DNA of 64,000 bases from Paeniglutamicibacter sulfureus (GTDB taxonomy: Bacteria > Actinomycetota > Actinomycetes > Actinomycetales > Micrococcaceae): NCBI RefSeq assembly GCF_030512175.1, contig NZ_JAULBL010000001.1, positions 248,001-312,000 of the forward strand. The letters run 5' to 3'. The number at the start of each line of letters is the position of its first letter. Positions within the stretch are counted from its first letter, which is position 1. Below are positions 1 through 8,122 of the stretch, piece after piece. The position numbers were made by a program, and so were the translations under genes. The notes below the pieces were generated by a model, which did not search any database, was not told the DNA's origin, and worked only from the letters and a program-made list of their open reading frames with translations.

Positions 1-3000
1 GGTCCCCCTGGTCGTAGGCGCGGCGCACCACCGAACCCAGCGGGTCGGTGGTGGATACCAGGCGGCCGCGTTCGTCGTAGTCGTATCTGGTCACCCCGCC
101 GAGCCCGTTCACGGCCTCGGTGAGCTGGCCCGCGGCGTCGTAGCGGAAGCGGCGGAGACCGAACACCGCGTCGGCGGCCCCGATGAGCCGGCCTGCCTTG
201 TCGTAGTCGTAGCGGGCGGTGCCGCGCGAGGGCAGGCTGCGGGAGATGACCCGGCCCATCGCGTCGTAGCGGATCCGCTCGGCCTGCCCGTCGGGGAAGG
301 TGCGGGCGATGATGCGGGAATCAGCGTCATAGGCCAGGGTGGTGCGCGCCCCGGAGGCGTCGATGTTGGCGCACGCGCGTCCGGCAGCGTCGTATTCGAT
401 GCGGGTCACTGCCCCGGTCGGTGACACCTGTGCCGTCACCCGGCCGGCTGCGTCGCGTTCGAGCCGGGTGAGCCCGCCCTCGCCGTCGACGAGCTCGACC
501 ACGCGTCCGCACATGTCATAGGTGGCCAGCTCGCTGCTGCCGTCGGCTTGCTCGGAGGCGACCGGGCGGCCGTATTCGTCGCAGCGCAGCGTGCCGCGCT
601 CAAATTCGTCGGCGACGCTGAACGCGCCGGCGGCCGGGTCCGCGGAGAACTCCTGGCGCACCCCGGTGGGATCGAGAACCGCGGCCAGCTCCCCGTTCAC
701 CCCGTACTCGCGTGCCCAGGTGTTGCCCTCCGGGTCGGTGATCCCGGTCAGCCGGGAGAGCGTGTCGTGGGCGAACCGCCATTCGGCGCCGTCGGAAAGC
801 GCCAGGGAGGCCACTCGGCCCAGGTCGTCGAACCGGCGGGTGACCGCCCGGCCCAGCGGATCCACGGTGCGTTCCAGCGCGCCGTGGGCACCGTGCTCCA
901 TCACCGTGCGTCCCCCCAGCGGATCGGTGATGACGGCCAGGGCGCCGCCGGGCGCGTACTCGAAGCGCCACAGCGCACCGTCCGCGTCGCGACGCGACGT
1001 CAGCCGCCCGGAGCCGTCATAGAGGTAAGAGGTGCGGGCACCGCCCGGGGAGACGGCCTCGGTGACCCGGCCGGCCTCATCGCGGTGCAGCCGTGCGGTG
1101 TTTCCGAAGGCGTTGGTGATGCCCTTCAGGTCCCCGAATCGGTCGTGGGCGAAGTCCAACATGACCCCGGTCGGGTCGGTGATGCGCACCAGCAGCCCGT
1201 CGCGCCAGTCGAGCTCGGTGCGCCCGCCCTCCGGGTCGATGACCGCGTTCGGGTTGCGCGCGGAGTCATCCGCATATTCGTACGTCACGACCGCGCCGGT
1301 GCCGCTGACCACGGTCAGGGGCCGGTCCGCGGCATCGTAGCCAAAGTTGAATTCCGCCCCGGTCGGGGTCAGGGTGCGGATGCGCCGGCCGCGCTCGTCA
1401 TAGGCGTGCACGCTCAGGCTGCCGTCGCGTTCGGTGGCGGAAACCAGGTTCCCCCACCGGTCATAAGCCATCGACTGGCGTTTGTCCTGCCCGTCGATGA
1501 CCCCGACGAGCCGGCCCTTGGCATCGGCAATCCAGGTATTGGAGCGGCTTCCGTCTTCGTCCGAGACCACCGTCAGCCGGCCGGGCAAGTAGGCAAAGCG
1601 GGTGGTGCGCCCGAAGGCCGAGACCTGGGTGAGCACCCGGCGCCGGGCGTCGTAGGTGTTCACGGCCTCGGCTACCCCGGCGGCATCGATAACGGCTTCG
1701 ATCAGTCCGGCTTCGTTCCACCGGTAGGTGCGGGTTCCGCCCGGGCCGGCCGCGGCGACCAATTTCCCGGAGGCGTCGTAGGAGAAGTTCACCCGGCGAC
1801 CGTCCGAGGCCTCGAGCCGGATGATCCGCCCGCCGTCATCCGGCTCGCCGGAGTATTCGGCACGGACCCAGCGGCCGCGTTCATGCTCAAGCCCCGTGAC
1901 GCGTCCATGGGCGTCGTGGTGTGCGGTGATGCCGGTGCCCGGACCGCGGTCCGTGGACAGCCAGGTGCCGGAGGTGGTGAATACCCATCGGCCCCCTGCA
2001 TTGTCCGAGGCAACCAGTACTCCGGCCGGCTCCGCGTGTTGGGTTTCGGTGCCCTCATTGGCCGGAGCGCCGGAGGTGGCCCAAGCTTGGCGTTGGAGCC
2101 ACCAGTTCTCCCCGTCCGCCCGGTCCCAGCCCTCGCCCAGCCGCGGAAAACGCACCTCGCGCCCGTCGGGCAGGACCAGGGAGGCACCCTCGTCGTCAAG
2201 GTCCAGGCGCACCTCGAAGATCGAGGCCCAGCCCGGGCCGAAGACGCCGGTGGCCTCGGAGAGGGAGTTGTACATCCGGGACGCGGCCAGGCTTGACGCC
2301 GCCCCGGCGAAACCGAGGTCCACCTCGGGTTCCAGGAAGTTGCCGGTCGAGGTGTTGACCGGATCGTTCGAATAGCCGGTCGTCGGCGGACCGCCGTAGG
2401 CCTGCGCCGGAGTGATGGTCAGGTCTTGGCGGGACGCGCCGACCCCTTGGGAAGCCAGCGCCGCCAACAGCGAGGCGTCCGACAGCTGCGAGACGTTGCC
2501 TTCCCCGCCCGCGGCGGCAAACGCGTTGGCGATGGTGCGCGCCCACAACACGTCCTGCTCGTTGGCGTCAAGCCACTTTTCGAATCCGCGAACCACCGGA
2601 CCGGCGCTGAGCCGGCCGTAGGAGCAGCGGGCCGAGAAGTCGGCCAGGTGCCCGCGCAGGGAGCCGGGCAGGCCGGCCAGGTTCGAGTTCAGGTTCGCTG
2701 ATCCGGTGGCGAAGGACCGCAGGTCGCTGGGCCGGGCTGCCGAGGTTCCGCCACCGCCTCCGCCGCCGTTGCCCGGATTCGGGTTTTGGCGCACTCCAGT
2801 CTGCGGCTCGGATGCCCGTACCGAGACCGGGGCGGACGGCGGGCCGACCGGTGGATCTTCCTCCCCGAAGACCGCGTCCACGGCGTTGAAGAAGATATTG
2901 GCGTCGCGTTCATCCTTCCGCTGTTTCCATTCCCTGGCCAGGCGCCGGCGCTCGTTTTCGCTGCTTGCCTGCTCTTTCAGCTGCTTCGCACCATCGGCGG

Positions 3001-3235
3001 CCTCCCGGAGCCGCGCAGCCAGTTCGATCGCGTCGGATGAGGCAACGCTGGCATTGTCTGCAAACAACTGGGAGAAATGGCCCTTGAAGTCCGTGCGTGC
3101 CGTGGCCACCAGAGATGACCGCGATCCGGCCTGCCCCTCGATCTTCGACGCCGCGGCTCGGAACGCGCCAATCAACGCATCGGCGGTACCGAAATCAAAT
3201 GCAACGTCATGCTCAAAGGCCCCCAGATCGGCCAC
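1..3235 (-). CDS. RHS/YD-repeat polymorphic-toxin-type protein (C-terminus off window)
   Basis: Partial gene; 1077 codons are visible and the 3' end lies beyond the left edge. The start is GTG at 3235, preceded by GGGAG at about 6 nt; an in-frame ATG at 3250 is the alternative. Roughly the first 110 residues are helical and WXG/LXG-like, followed by a Gly-rich linker, a DUF6531-like segment containing DPVNTSTGNF, then many YD repeats (such as YDAAGR, YDERGR, YDADSR) continuing to the edge. There is no Sec signal, so export through a type VII system is inferred from the N-terminus and the WXG100 neighbour. In this family the repeats form a shell around a variable C-terminal toxin, and an immunity gene usually follows; neither can be seen here. 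Confidence 0.9.
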   Translation of the reverse strand, partial: MADLGAFEHDVAFDFGTADALIGAFRAAASKIEGQAGSRSSLVATARTDFKGHFSQLFADNASVASSDAIELAARLREAADGAKQLKEQASSENERRRLAREWKQRKDERDANIFFNAVDAVFGEEDPPVGPPSAPVSVRASEPQTGVRQNPNPGNGGGGGGGTSAARPSDLRSFATGSANLNSNLAGLPGSLRGHLADFSARCSYGRLSAGPVVRGFEKWLDANEQDVLWARTIANAFAAAGGEGNVSQLSDASLLAALASQGVGASRQDLTITPAQAYGGPPTTGYSNDPVNTSTGNFLEPEVDLGFAGAASSLAASRMYNSLSEATGVFGPGWASIFEVRLDLDDEGASLVLPDGREVRFPRLGEGWDRADGENWWLQRQAWATSGAPANEGTETQHAEPAGVLVASDNAGGRWVFTTSGTWLSTDRGPGTGITAHHDAHGRVTGLEHERGRWVRAEYSGEPDDGGRIIRLEASDGRRVNFSYDASGKLVAAAGPGGTRTYRWNEAGLIEAVIDAAGVAEAVNTYDARRRVLTQVSAFGRTTRFAYLPGRLTVVSDEDGSRSNTWIADAKGRLVGVIDGQDKRQSMAYDRWGNLVSATERDGSLSVHAYDERGRRIRTLTPTGAEFNFGYDAADRPLTVVSGTGAVVTYEYADDSARNPNAVIDPEGGRTELDWRDGLLVRITDPTGVMLDFAHDRFGDLKGITNAFGNTARLHRDEAGRVTEAVSPGGARTSYLYDGSGRLTSRRDADGALWRFEYAPGGALAVITDPLGGRTVMEHGAHGALERTVDPLGRAVTRRFDDLGRVASLALSDGAEWRFAHDTLSRLTGITDPEGNTWAREYGVNGELAAVLDPTGVRQEFSADPAAGAFSVADEFERGTLRCDEYGRPVASEQADGSSELATYDMCGRVVELVDGEGGLTRLERDAAGRVTAQVSPTGAVTRIEYDAAGRACANIDASGARTTLAYDADSRIIARTFPDGQAERIRYDAMGRVISRSLPSRGTARYDYDKAGRLIGAADAVFGLRRFRYDAAGQLTEAVNGLGGVTRYDYDERGRLVSTTDPLGSVVRRAYDQGD

Positions 3236-3324
3236 GTAAAACTCCCTCATCAGCCCGCGGGACCAGGCAGTCCCCCGAAAACACTACCCGAGGCACCATC
3301 GATACCCCGGAAAAATATTGAATA

Positions 3325-3367
3325 CGCCCCCGTCGTCAATGCGGCACTGCCGGTGACAACGGGGGCG
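3325..3367 (-). terminator. terminator between WXG100 gene and RHS gene
   Basis: Two 14-base arms (3325-3338 and 3354-3367) pair with one G-T wobble, and the minus strand then reads into a T-rich stretch. It lies 14 nt past the WXG100 stop codon. It should end most WXG100 transcripts before the RHS gene, so the small partner would be made in excess. Confidence 0.7.
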
Positions 3368-3380
3368 AAGGAAAACCAGG

Positions 3381-3662
3381 CTAGTTGCCGCCACCTGCGG
3401 TGAAGATGTTCGTCGAGATCTGGTTCAGCTGACCACGCAGCTCCTCGAGTTCAGTCCGGGCCTTGTCCAGCGCGGCCTTTGTCTCCGGCCACGTGGCACC
3501 TCGGAATTGGGCTGCCAGCGGGCCATCCCACACGTTTGGATCCGAGAGGAGGCGTCCCTGGGCATCCAGCTGGCTGATCTGGTCGGTAAATCCGCCGTTG
3601 ATGATCGCCTGGATCTGCTGAATGGCGGTTTTTGCCTGCTCTGTTGATAGGACACGCGACAT
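3381..3662 (-). CDS. WXG100-family small secreted protein
   Basis: This is a 93-residue helical protein with a W-D-G motif at residues 45-47, the length and central motif of WXG100 (ESAT-6-like) proteins. Members form helical hairpins and travel through type VII secretion systems as partners or adaptors of larger substrates. The start is ATG at 3662, preceded by GGAGG at 6 nt; a longer open frame upstream has no comparable ribosome site. It lies directly upstream of the RHS gene on the same strand, so a chaperone or co-secretion role for the RHS protein is likely. No type VII core genes are in the window. Confidence 0.85.
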   Translation of the reverse strand: MSRVLSTEQAKTAIQQIQAIINGGFTDQISQLDAQGRLLSDPNVWDGPLAAQFRGATWPETKAALDKARTELEELRGQLNQISTNIFTAGGGN

Positions 3663-3849
3663 GAAATCCTCCAAGGATTCGTGGGGGTCAGTAATTCCGG
3701 CGCCGTGGCCGGGGACTCGAACGTGAATAACTCTAACAAGATGACAAGGGATTTTCCAAGGATTGCAGGCCGTGGGAACCGCCTTGGGCCAAACGCGACA
3801 GACGCGAGATAGTGGCCTTCGTGCCGACGCACCGGAGAAAGTCCGTGTA

Positions 3850-4713
3850 CTAGCCCTGCTCTTCGAAGCGGACGTCCCATTCCTCGCGCGCGATGCGGAA
3901 TGCCATCGAACCGCCGTAGCCCTTGCGCGCAAGCATCCCCACGAGTCGGCGCAGCGCCTTGTCGCGGTCAGCGCCCATCGATTCGGGACGGAGCTTGGTG
4001 CGCACCAATTCCCGGGCACGTTCTTCCTCGTCGCCGTCGTCGATCTGCTCCAGGGCCTGCTGGGCTGTCTCGTCGTCCACGCCCTTTTCCCGCAGCTCGC
4101 GCTTGATCGCCCCGCGGGCCAGGCCGCGACTGCGCGCGCGGGAGCGCACCCAGCCGTCGGCAAAGGCCTCGTCGTCAACGAGCTGGATCTCCTCGAAACG
4201 ATCCAAGAGGTCCTCGGAGATGTTCTCGGGGATCTCCTTTTCCAGCAGCTTGGTTTTCAGCTGAGCCCGGCTCTTGGCCGAGGCGGTGAGCTGCCGCAAA
4301 AGGATGGCGCGCCCCTTGGTGGCATATTGCTCGTCCGTGAGCTCGGCGGGTTCCGCGGCATCCGCGGGCCGCTTCTCCCGGGTCCGGGGTGTCCGGGTCG
4401 AGGCGCGCTTGGAACCGGAGTTGGCCGATCGTCCGCCGCCCCACGATCCCGTGCCGCCGGCGCCGCGCTTGGAGGTGCGCGCCGAGCTGCGACCGGCATA
4501 TCCGGCTCGCTCCCCGAAGGCGGGCTTCACCTCGGGGGGTCCGGGTGCCTCCTCGGGCGGCGGGGCCGCCGAGGCCGCCTCGCTATGCGCCCAGGCGGGG
4601 ATCTCGGACACGTCGCCCCAGTCGGAATTGCCGTCGGCCGGGAACGACCAAAGCGGCCGTTCGGCTCCCTGTGGGAAGCCGGACGAACCGCCTTGGTGTT
4701 TGGTGGTGCCCAC
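3850..4713 (-). CDS. recX: RecX, regulator of RecA
   Basis: 287 residues. RecX binds RecA filaments and limits recombinase activity. The C-terminal 160 residues hold the three-helix repeats of the family (RQLTASAKSRAQL, then LVDDEAFADGWVRSR). The N-terminal 110 residues are a low-complexity Pro/Ser/Arg-rich extension, long for RecX but common in actinobacteria. The start is GTG at 4713, four nt after the recA stop codon, with AAGGAG inside the recA end; an upstream in-frame ATG would overlap recA and is rejected. It is co-transcribed with recA. Confidence 0.93.
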   Translation of the reverse strand: MGTTKHQGGSSGFPQGAERPLWSFPADGNSDWGDVSEIPAWAHSEAASAAPPPEEAPGPPEVKPAFGERAGYAGRSSARTSKRGAGGTGSWGGGRSANSGSKRASTRTPRTREKRPADAAEPAELTDEQYATKGRAILLRQLTASAKSRAQLKTKLLEKEIPENISEDLLDRFEEIQLVDDEAFADGWVRSRARSRGLARGAIKRELREKGVDDETAQQALEQIDDGDEEERARELVRTKLRPESMGADRDKALRRLVGMLARKGYGGSMAFRIAREEWDVRFEEQG

Positions 4714-4717
4714 GGAA

Positions 4718-5764
4718 CTAGGACTCCTTGACCACGCGCAAGGTCTCGCCGTCCTTGTCCTCGGCGGCCTGGCCAATGCCAAGCTTCTCGAGGATCTGGC
4801 GTTCGAGTTCGTTGGCGAGGTCCGGGTTGTCGCGCAGGAACTTGCGCGCGTTTTCCTTGCCCTGGCCCAGCTGGTCCCCGTCGTAGGTGAACCAGGCGCC
4901 AGATTTCTTCACGAAGCCCTGGTCCACGCCGATGTCGATGAGGCTGCCTTCGCGGGAGATGCCCTGGCCGTAGATGATGTCGAACTCGGCCTGCTTGAAC
5001 GGCGGGGCCATCTTGTTCTTCACGATCTTGGCACGCGTGCGGTTGCCGACCGGGACGGTGCCTTCCTTGAGCGTTTCGATGCGGCGGACGTCAATGCGGA
5101 TGGACGCATAGAACTTCAGCGCCTTGCCACCGGTGGTGGTTTCCGGGCTGCCGAACATCACACCGATCTTTTCACGCAGCTGGTTGATGAAAATGGCAGT
5201 GGTGCGTGTCTGGCTGAGGCGCCCGGTGATCTTGCGCAGCGCCTGGCTCATCAGGCGGGCCTGCAGGCCAACGTGGCTGTCGCCCATCTCGCCTTCAATT
5301 TCGGCCCGGGGCACGAGTGCCGCCACGGAGTCGATCACGACGATGTCGACGGATCCGGAGCCCACGAGCATGTCCATGATTTCCAGGGCTTGCTCGCCGG
5401 TGTCCGGCTGGGAAACCAGAAGTGCGTCGGTGTCGACGCCCAGCTTCTTGGCGTATTCGGGATCCAGCGCGTGCTCTGCGTCGATGAAGGCGGCAATGCC
5501 GCCCATGCGCTGTGCACTGGCCACGGCGTGAAGGGCAACCGTGGTCTTGCCGGAGGATTCCGGACCGTAGATTTCCACCACGCGGCCGCGCGGCAGGCCG
5601 CCAATGCCCAGGGCGATGTCCAGGGCCACCGACCCGGTGGGGATGGCGGCAATCGGCGCAACGGTCTTGTCGCCCAGTCGCATGACCGAACCCTTGCCGT
5701 ATTGCTTGTCGATCTGTGCAAGTGCAGCTTCGAGTGCCTTCTCGCGATCTTTACCAACGGCCAT
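4718..5764 (-). CDS. recA: RecA recombinase
   Basis: 348 residues, the usual RecA length. This ATP-dependent strand-exchange protein also triggers LexA self-cleavage. Walker A GPESSGKT is at residues 67-74, preceded by [16 protein letters not shown]; the L2 loop region reads [14 protein letters not shown]; and the acidic C-terminal tail is typical. There is no intein. It is upstream of recX and downstream of DUF3046 and clgR, the standard actinobacterial arrangement. A LexA-type box lies 169 nt upstream of the ATG. Confidence 0.99.
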   Translation of the reverse strand: MAVGKDREKALEAALAQIDKQYGKGSVMRLGDKTVAPIAAIPTGSVALDIALGIGGLPRGRVVEIYGPESSGKTTVALHAVASAQRMGGIAAFIDAEHALDPEYAKKLGVDTDALLVSQPDTGEQALEIMDMLVGSGSVDIVVIDSVAALVPRAEIEGEMGDSHVGLQARLMSQALRKITGRLSQTRTTAIFINQLREKIGVMFGSPETTTGGKALKFYASIRIDVRRIETLKEGTVPVGNRTRAKIVKNKMAPPFKQAEFDIIYGQGISREGSLIDIGVDQGFVKKSGAWFTYDGDQLGQGKENARKFLRDNPDLANELERQILEKLGIGQAAEDKDGETLRVVKES

Positions 5765-5932
5765 TGTTCACCTCGGTTGTTAGGGCCATCCGATGAGGGG
5801 TCTGGCCGGTACTCTTTGTCTATCCACGAGCGTACGACGGTTGGCCGACACTTTGGTTTCGAGGTGTAGTTGCTGTGGAAAAACCAGCCACGTTCACCTC
5901 GACGAACTCTCATTGAGAACTCTACACTCTTC

Positions 5933-5946
5933 CGAACAGATATTCG
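5933..5946 (-). promoter_or_regulatory. LexA (SOS) box upstream of recA
   Basis: On the minus strand this reads CGAATATCTGTTCG, one mismatch from the Gram-positive SOS box pattern CGAAC-N4-GTTCG. It lies in the recA leader region, 169 nt before the start codon and close to the DUF3046 stop codon. Confidence 0.75.
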
Positions 5947-5974
5947 AAGATGGTGGGTGTGTCCCTCGAATATT

Positions 5975-6199
5975 CTACTTCTCCTTGATCGGTTGGTCCC
6001 TGCCCAACCGGCGCTCGGGCGGCACGTCCTGCATCTCGCATACCGCCAGCCACACCTCCCGCGGAGCGACCCCTTTGGCCAGCGCTTCTTGCGCAGTCAC
6101 CCCGCCCACGGCAGCGAGCACCAGGGAAGAAGCCAATGTGCGGGAATAGCCCGCACCGAACTCGTCGTCCATCAGACGCCAAAAATCACTCAATCGCAC
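5975..6199 (-). CDS. DUF3046 family protein
   Basis: A 74-residue protein opening with RLSDFWRLMDDEFG, the signature of DUF3046, a small actinobacterial family of unknown function nearly always found immediately upstream of recA. The GTG start at 6199 is chosen because the family begins at this motif; an in-frame ATG at 6238 would add 13 residues that overlap the upstream terminator stem. The ribosome site is weak. It sits between clgR and recA on the same strand. Confidence 0.85.
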   Translation of the reverse strand: MRLSDFWRLMDDEFGAGYSRTLASSLVLAAVGGVTAQEALAKGVAPREVWLAVCEMQDVPPERRLGRDQPIKEK

Positions 6200-6236
6200 C
6201 CTCGCAATTGTGCCACGGGATGCTTGGCGCTTAAGC

Positions 6237-6290
6237 AAAAAACCCCCGCACCGGAGTCCTGTTCATGATGAACGGACACCCGCACGGGGG
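6237..6290 (-). terminator. terminator after clgR
   Basis: A long imperfect hairpin whose outer arms are CCCCCG and CGGGGG, followed on the minus strand by six T residues. It lies about 45 nt past the clgR stop codon and separates clgR from DUF3046-recA-recX. Confidence 0.75.
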
Positions 6291-6336
6291 TCATGGCCGC
6301 GGAACCGGGTACACCACCGGGACCGCGTCTGGATGA

Positions 6337-6669
6337 TTAGTGGCTCGGGGCCAGTCGCTTGCCGAGTTCAACCGGATATTCGCCGGCGAATTCGCTGGTG
6401 AGGTCCACGGGGACCGTATCCGGAATGGTGATGCCCTCTGCGATGGCAACGCGGTCGCTGACCTCGCGGAGCATCAGTGAAAGCGGAACCTCGAGGGCGC
6501 CACAGATTGAGGAGAGAAGCTCGGATGAAGCTTCCTTCTGTCCACGCTCGACCTCGGAAAGGTATCCCAAGGAGACGCGGGCGCTGTGGGAGACTTCGCG
6601 CAAGGTGCGACCTTGGCGTTGGCGGACATCGCGGAGGACGTCGCCGATTTCGTGTCGAAGGACTACCAT
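6337..6669 (-). CDS. clgR: ClgR-type helix-turn-helix regulator
   Basis: 110 residues with an XRE-type HTH ([20 protein letters not shown], then [16 protein letters not shown]), closely matching actinobacterial ClgR. ClgR activates clpP/clpC protease genes and other stress genes. The start is ATG at 6669 with GAGGAG at 6 nt; the frame stays open to an ATG at 6768, but those residues do not resemble the family. It is located between cinA and DUF3046-recA as in related genomes and is followed by its own terminator. Confidence 0.88.
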   Translation of the reverse strand: MVVLRHEIGDVLRDVRQRQGRTLREVSHSARVSLGYLSEVERGQKEASSELLSSICGALEVPLSLMLREVSDRVAIAEGITIPDTVPVDLTSEFAGEYPVELGKRLAPSH

Positions 6670-6981
6670 TTTGCGCTCCTCTTTGTCGCGGCGGACCTCG
6701 CTCTGTAGGCCCACATCACGCCAACGGACCACACCGTTTACCGATACTGGTTGCTTGACCATGTGCATTGCCCTTTGTTCTCCGGTCCTATTGCCTTGTG
6801 GGGCGATCGGTGCGGGTCACTTTTTTGTGCCCGTCATGGGTAATAACTGCCGGGAGTCGGTTTTTGTTCCCCGCCACCCACCTTAGCGACTGCTGTGTGT
6901 GATTATCCACAACACCCGCAAATCATTCCGCATTGCTGTCACAAAACGATTCATAGCCACCTTGCCCCATTAAGCTGTGCG
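6670..6981. other. intergenic clgR/cinA region
   Basis: 312 nt without a convincing gene. It must hold the clgR promoter. No clear ClgR box or riboswitch could be picked out by eye. Confidence 0.5.
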
Positions 6982-7482
6982 CTAGCTGGGCGGCAGATGG
7001 GCGGAAAACAATTCGAGTGCCGCCAGGGTGCTTGAAAGTCGGATCCGTGCCCTGTCACCGGCAAAATGGTACTCGACGAAACCGCTGCCCGACGCCGTGG
7101 CATAGCCAAGGAAAACTGTGCCCACGCCCTTGCCGTCGTGGGCGTCCGGACCGGCCACGCCCGTGGCGGAGACCGCCAGGTCGGCATCGCAGGCGCGTCT
7201 GGCGCCCTCTGCCATTTGCCTGGCAACGTCCCCGTCGACGGATCCGCGCTCGGCCAGCAGCCGGGGATCGACCCCCAGCACCTTGGCCTTGACGCCGCCG
7301 GAGTAACTCACCACCCCGCCCTGCAGCACCGCCGAGGCGCCCGGCACCTCGGCAAGCGTTGCAGCAATCATGCCGGCGGTCAGCGACTCGGCCGTGGCCA
7401 GGGTGGTCCCCGACGCGATGGCCGCGGCGATCACCCGACCGGCCAGCTCGGAGCCGGGGCTTGCATCCAGGGGCACTGTCAT
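6982..7482 (-). CDS. cinA: CinA C-terminal-type amidohydrolase (NMN amidase, PncC)
   Basis: 166 residues corresponding to the C-terminal CinA/PncC domain only. The family deamidates nicotinamide mononucleotide in pyridine nucleotide salvage. Diagnostic segments are ATAESLTAG near the N-terminus, GGVVSYSGGVKAKVLGV, and SATGVAGPDAHDGKGVGTVFLG. The single-domain form is usual in actinobacteria. It lies between pgsA and clgR, with a 31-nt gap to pgsA that suggests co-transcription. Confidence 0.92.
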   Translation of the reverse strand: MTVPLDASPGSELAGRVIAAAIASGTTLATAESLTAGMIAATLAEVPGASAVLQGGVVSYSGGVKAKVLGVDPRLLAERGSVDGDVARQMAEGARRACDADLAVSATGVAGPDAHDGKGVGTVFLGYATASGSGFVEYHFAGDRARIRLSSTLAALELFSAHLPPS

Positions 7483-7513
7483 GTCTATCGGTCCTCGGAG
7501 GTTGGCGTTTCGG

Positions 7514-8113
7514 TTAGTCGCGGGTGGCTGCTGCGCGCAGCTGCCAGGCCTTCAGGAGGTAGTCAAGGCCCGTCACCACGGTGACCGCCAGGGCCAGCAG
7601 CATCACGATGAACGCCACAACTCCCAGCCAGTCAAGCGTGTGGGTCCAGGGCAGGAGGTACAGCACGATGGCCACCGTCTGCATCACGGTCTTGAGCTTG
7701 CCGCCCCGCGAGGCAGCCATCACCCCGTAACGGATGACCACGAAGCGGATGAGCGTGATGCCCCATTCGCGCACCAGGATCACGATGGTGATCCACCAGG
7801 GCAGCTCGGCGAGGATCGAGAACATCACCAGCGCGGAGCCGGTGAGCAGCTTGTCTGCGATCGGGTCGGCGATCTTGCCGAAGTTGGTGATCAACCCGCG
7901 GCTGCGGGCCAGGTCCCCGTCGAGCTTGTCGGTGTACATGGCCACCGCGAAGAGCGCCACCGCCACCCAGCGCATGAGCCCGTATTCCTTCTCGTCGGCC
8001 ACCAGGGCCCAGATGAAGAACGGGACCATGAGGATGCGCAGGGTGGTGAGCACATTGGCGATGTTCAGGGTCGGCACGTGGGCCGGTTGCGGGTTCGCTG
8101 GGGTTTCAGTCAC
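7514..8113 (-). CDS. pgsA: CDP-diacylglycerol-glycerol-3-phosphate 3-phosphatidyltransferase
   Basis: 199 residues with several membrane segments and the CDP-alcohol phosphatidyltransferase motif in the form DKLDGDLARSRGLITNFGKIADPIADK (around residues 62-88; the usual motif is DG-x2-AR-x8-G-x3-D-x3-D). The enzyme makes phosphatidylglycerophosphate in the membrane. It follows ftsK by 9 nt and is probably in the same transcript. Confidence 0.95.
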   Translation of the reverse strand: MTETPANPQPAHVPTLNIANVLTTLRILMVPFFIWALVADEKEYGLMRWVAVALFAVAMYTDKLDGDLARSRGLITNFGKIADPIADKLLTGSALVMFSILAELPWWITIVILVREWGITLIRFVVIRYGVMAASRGGKLKTVMQTVAIVLYLLPWTHTLDWLGVVAFIVMLLALAVTVVTGLDYLLKAWQLRAAATRD

Positions 8114-8122
8114 TCTTCTAGG

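Noticed and set aside
548-2296. Long plus-strand open frame opposite the RHS gene
   Set aside because: The minus strand encodes regular YD repeats across it; the plus frame is a GC-rich mirror with no start site or family match.
3381-4178. 265-codon frame containing the WXG100 gene
   Set aside because: The part before residue 173 overlaps recX in the wrong frame; the strong GGAGG site marks the true start at 3662.
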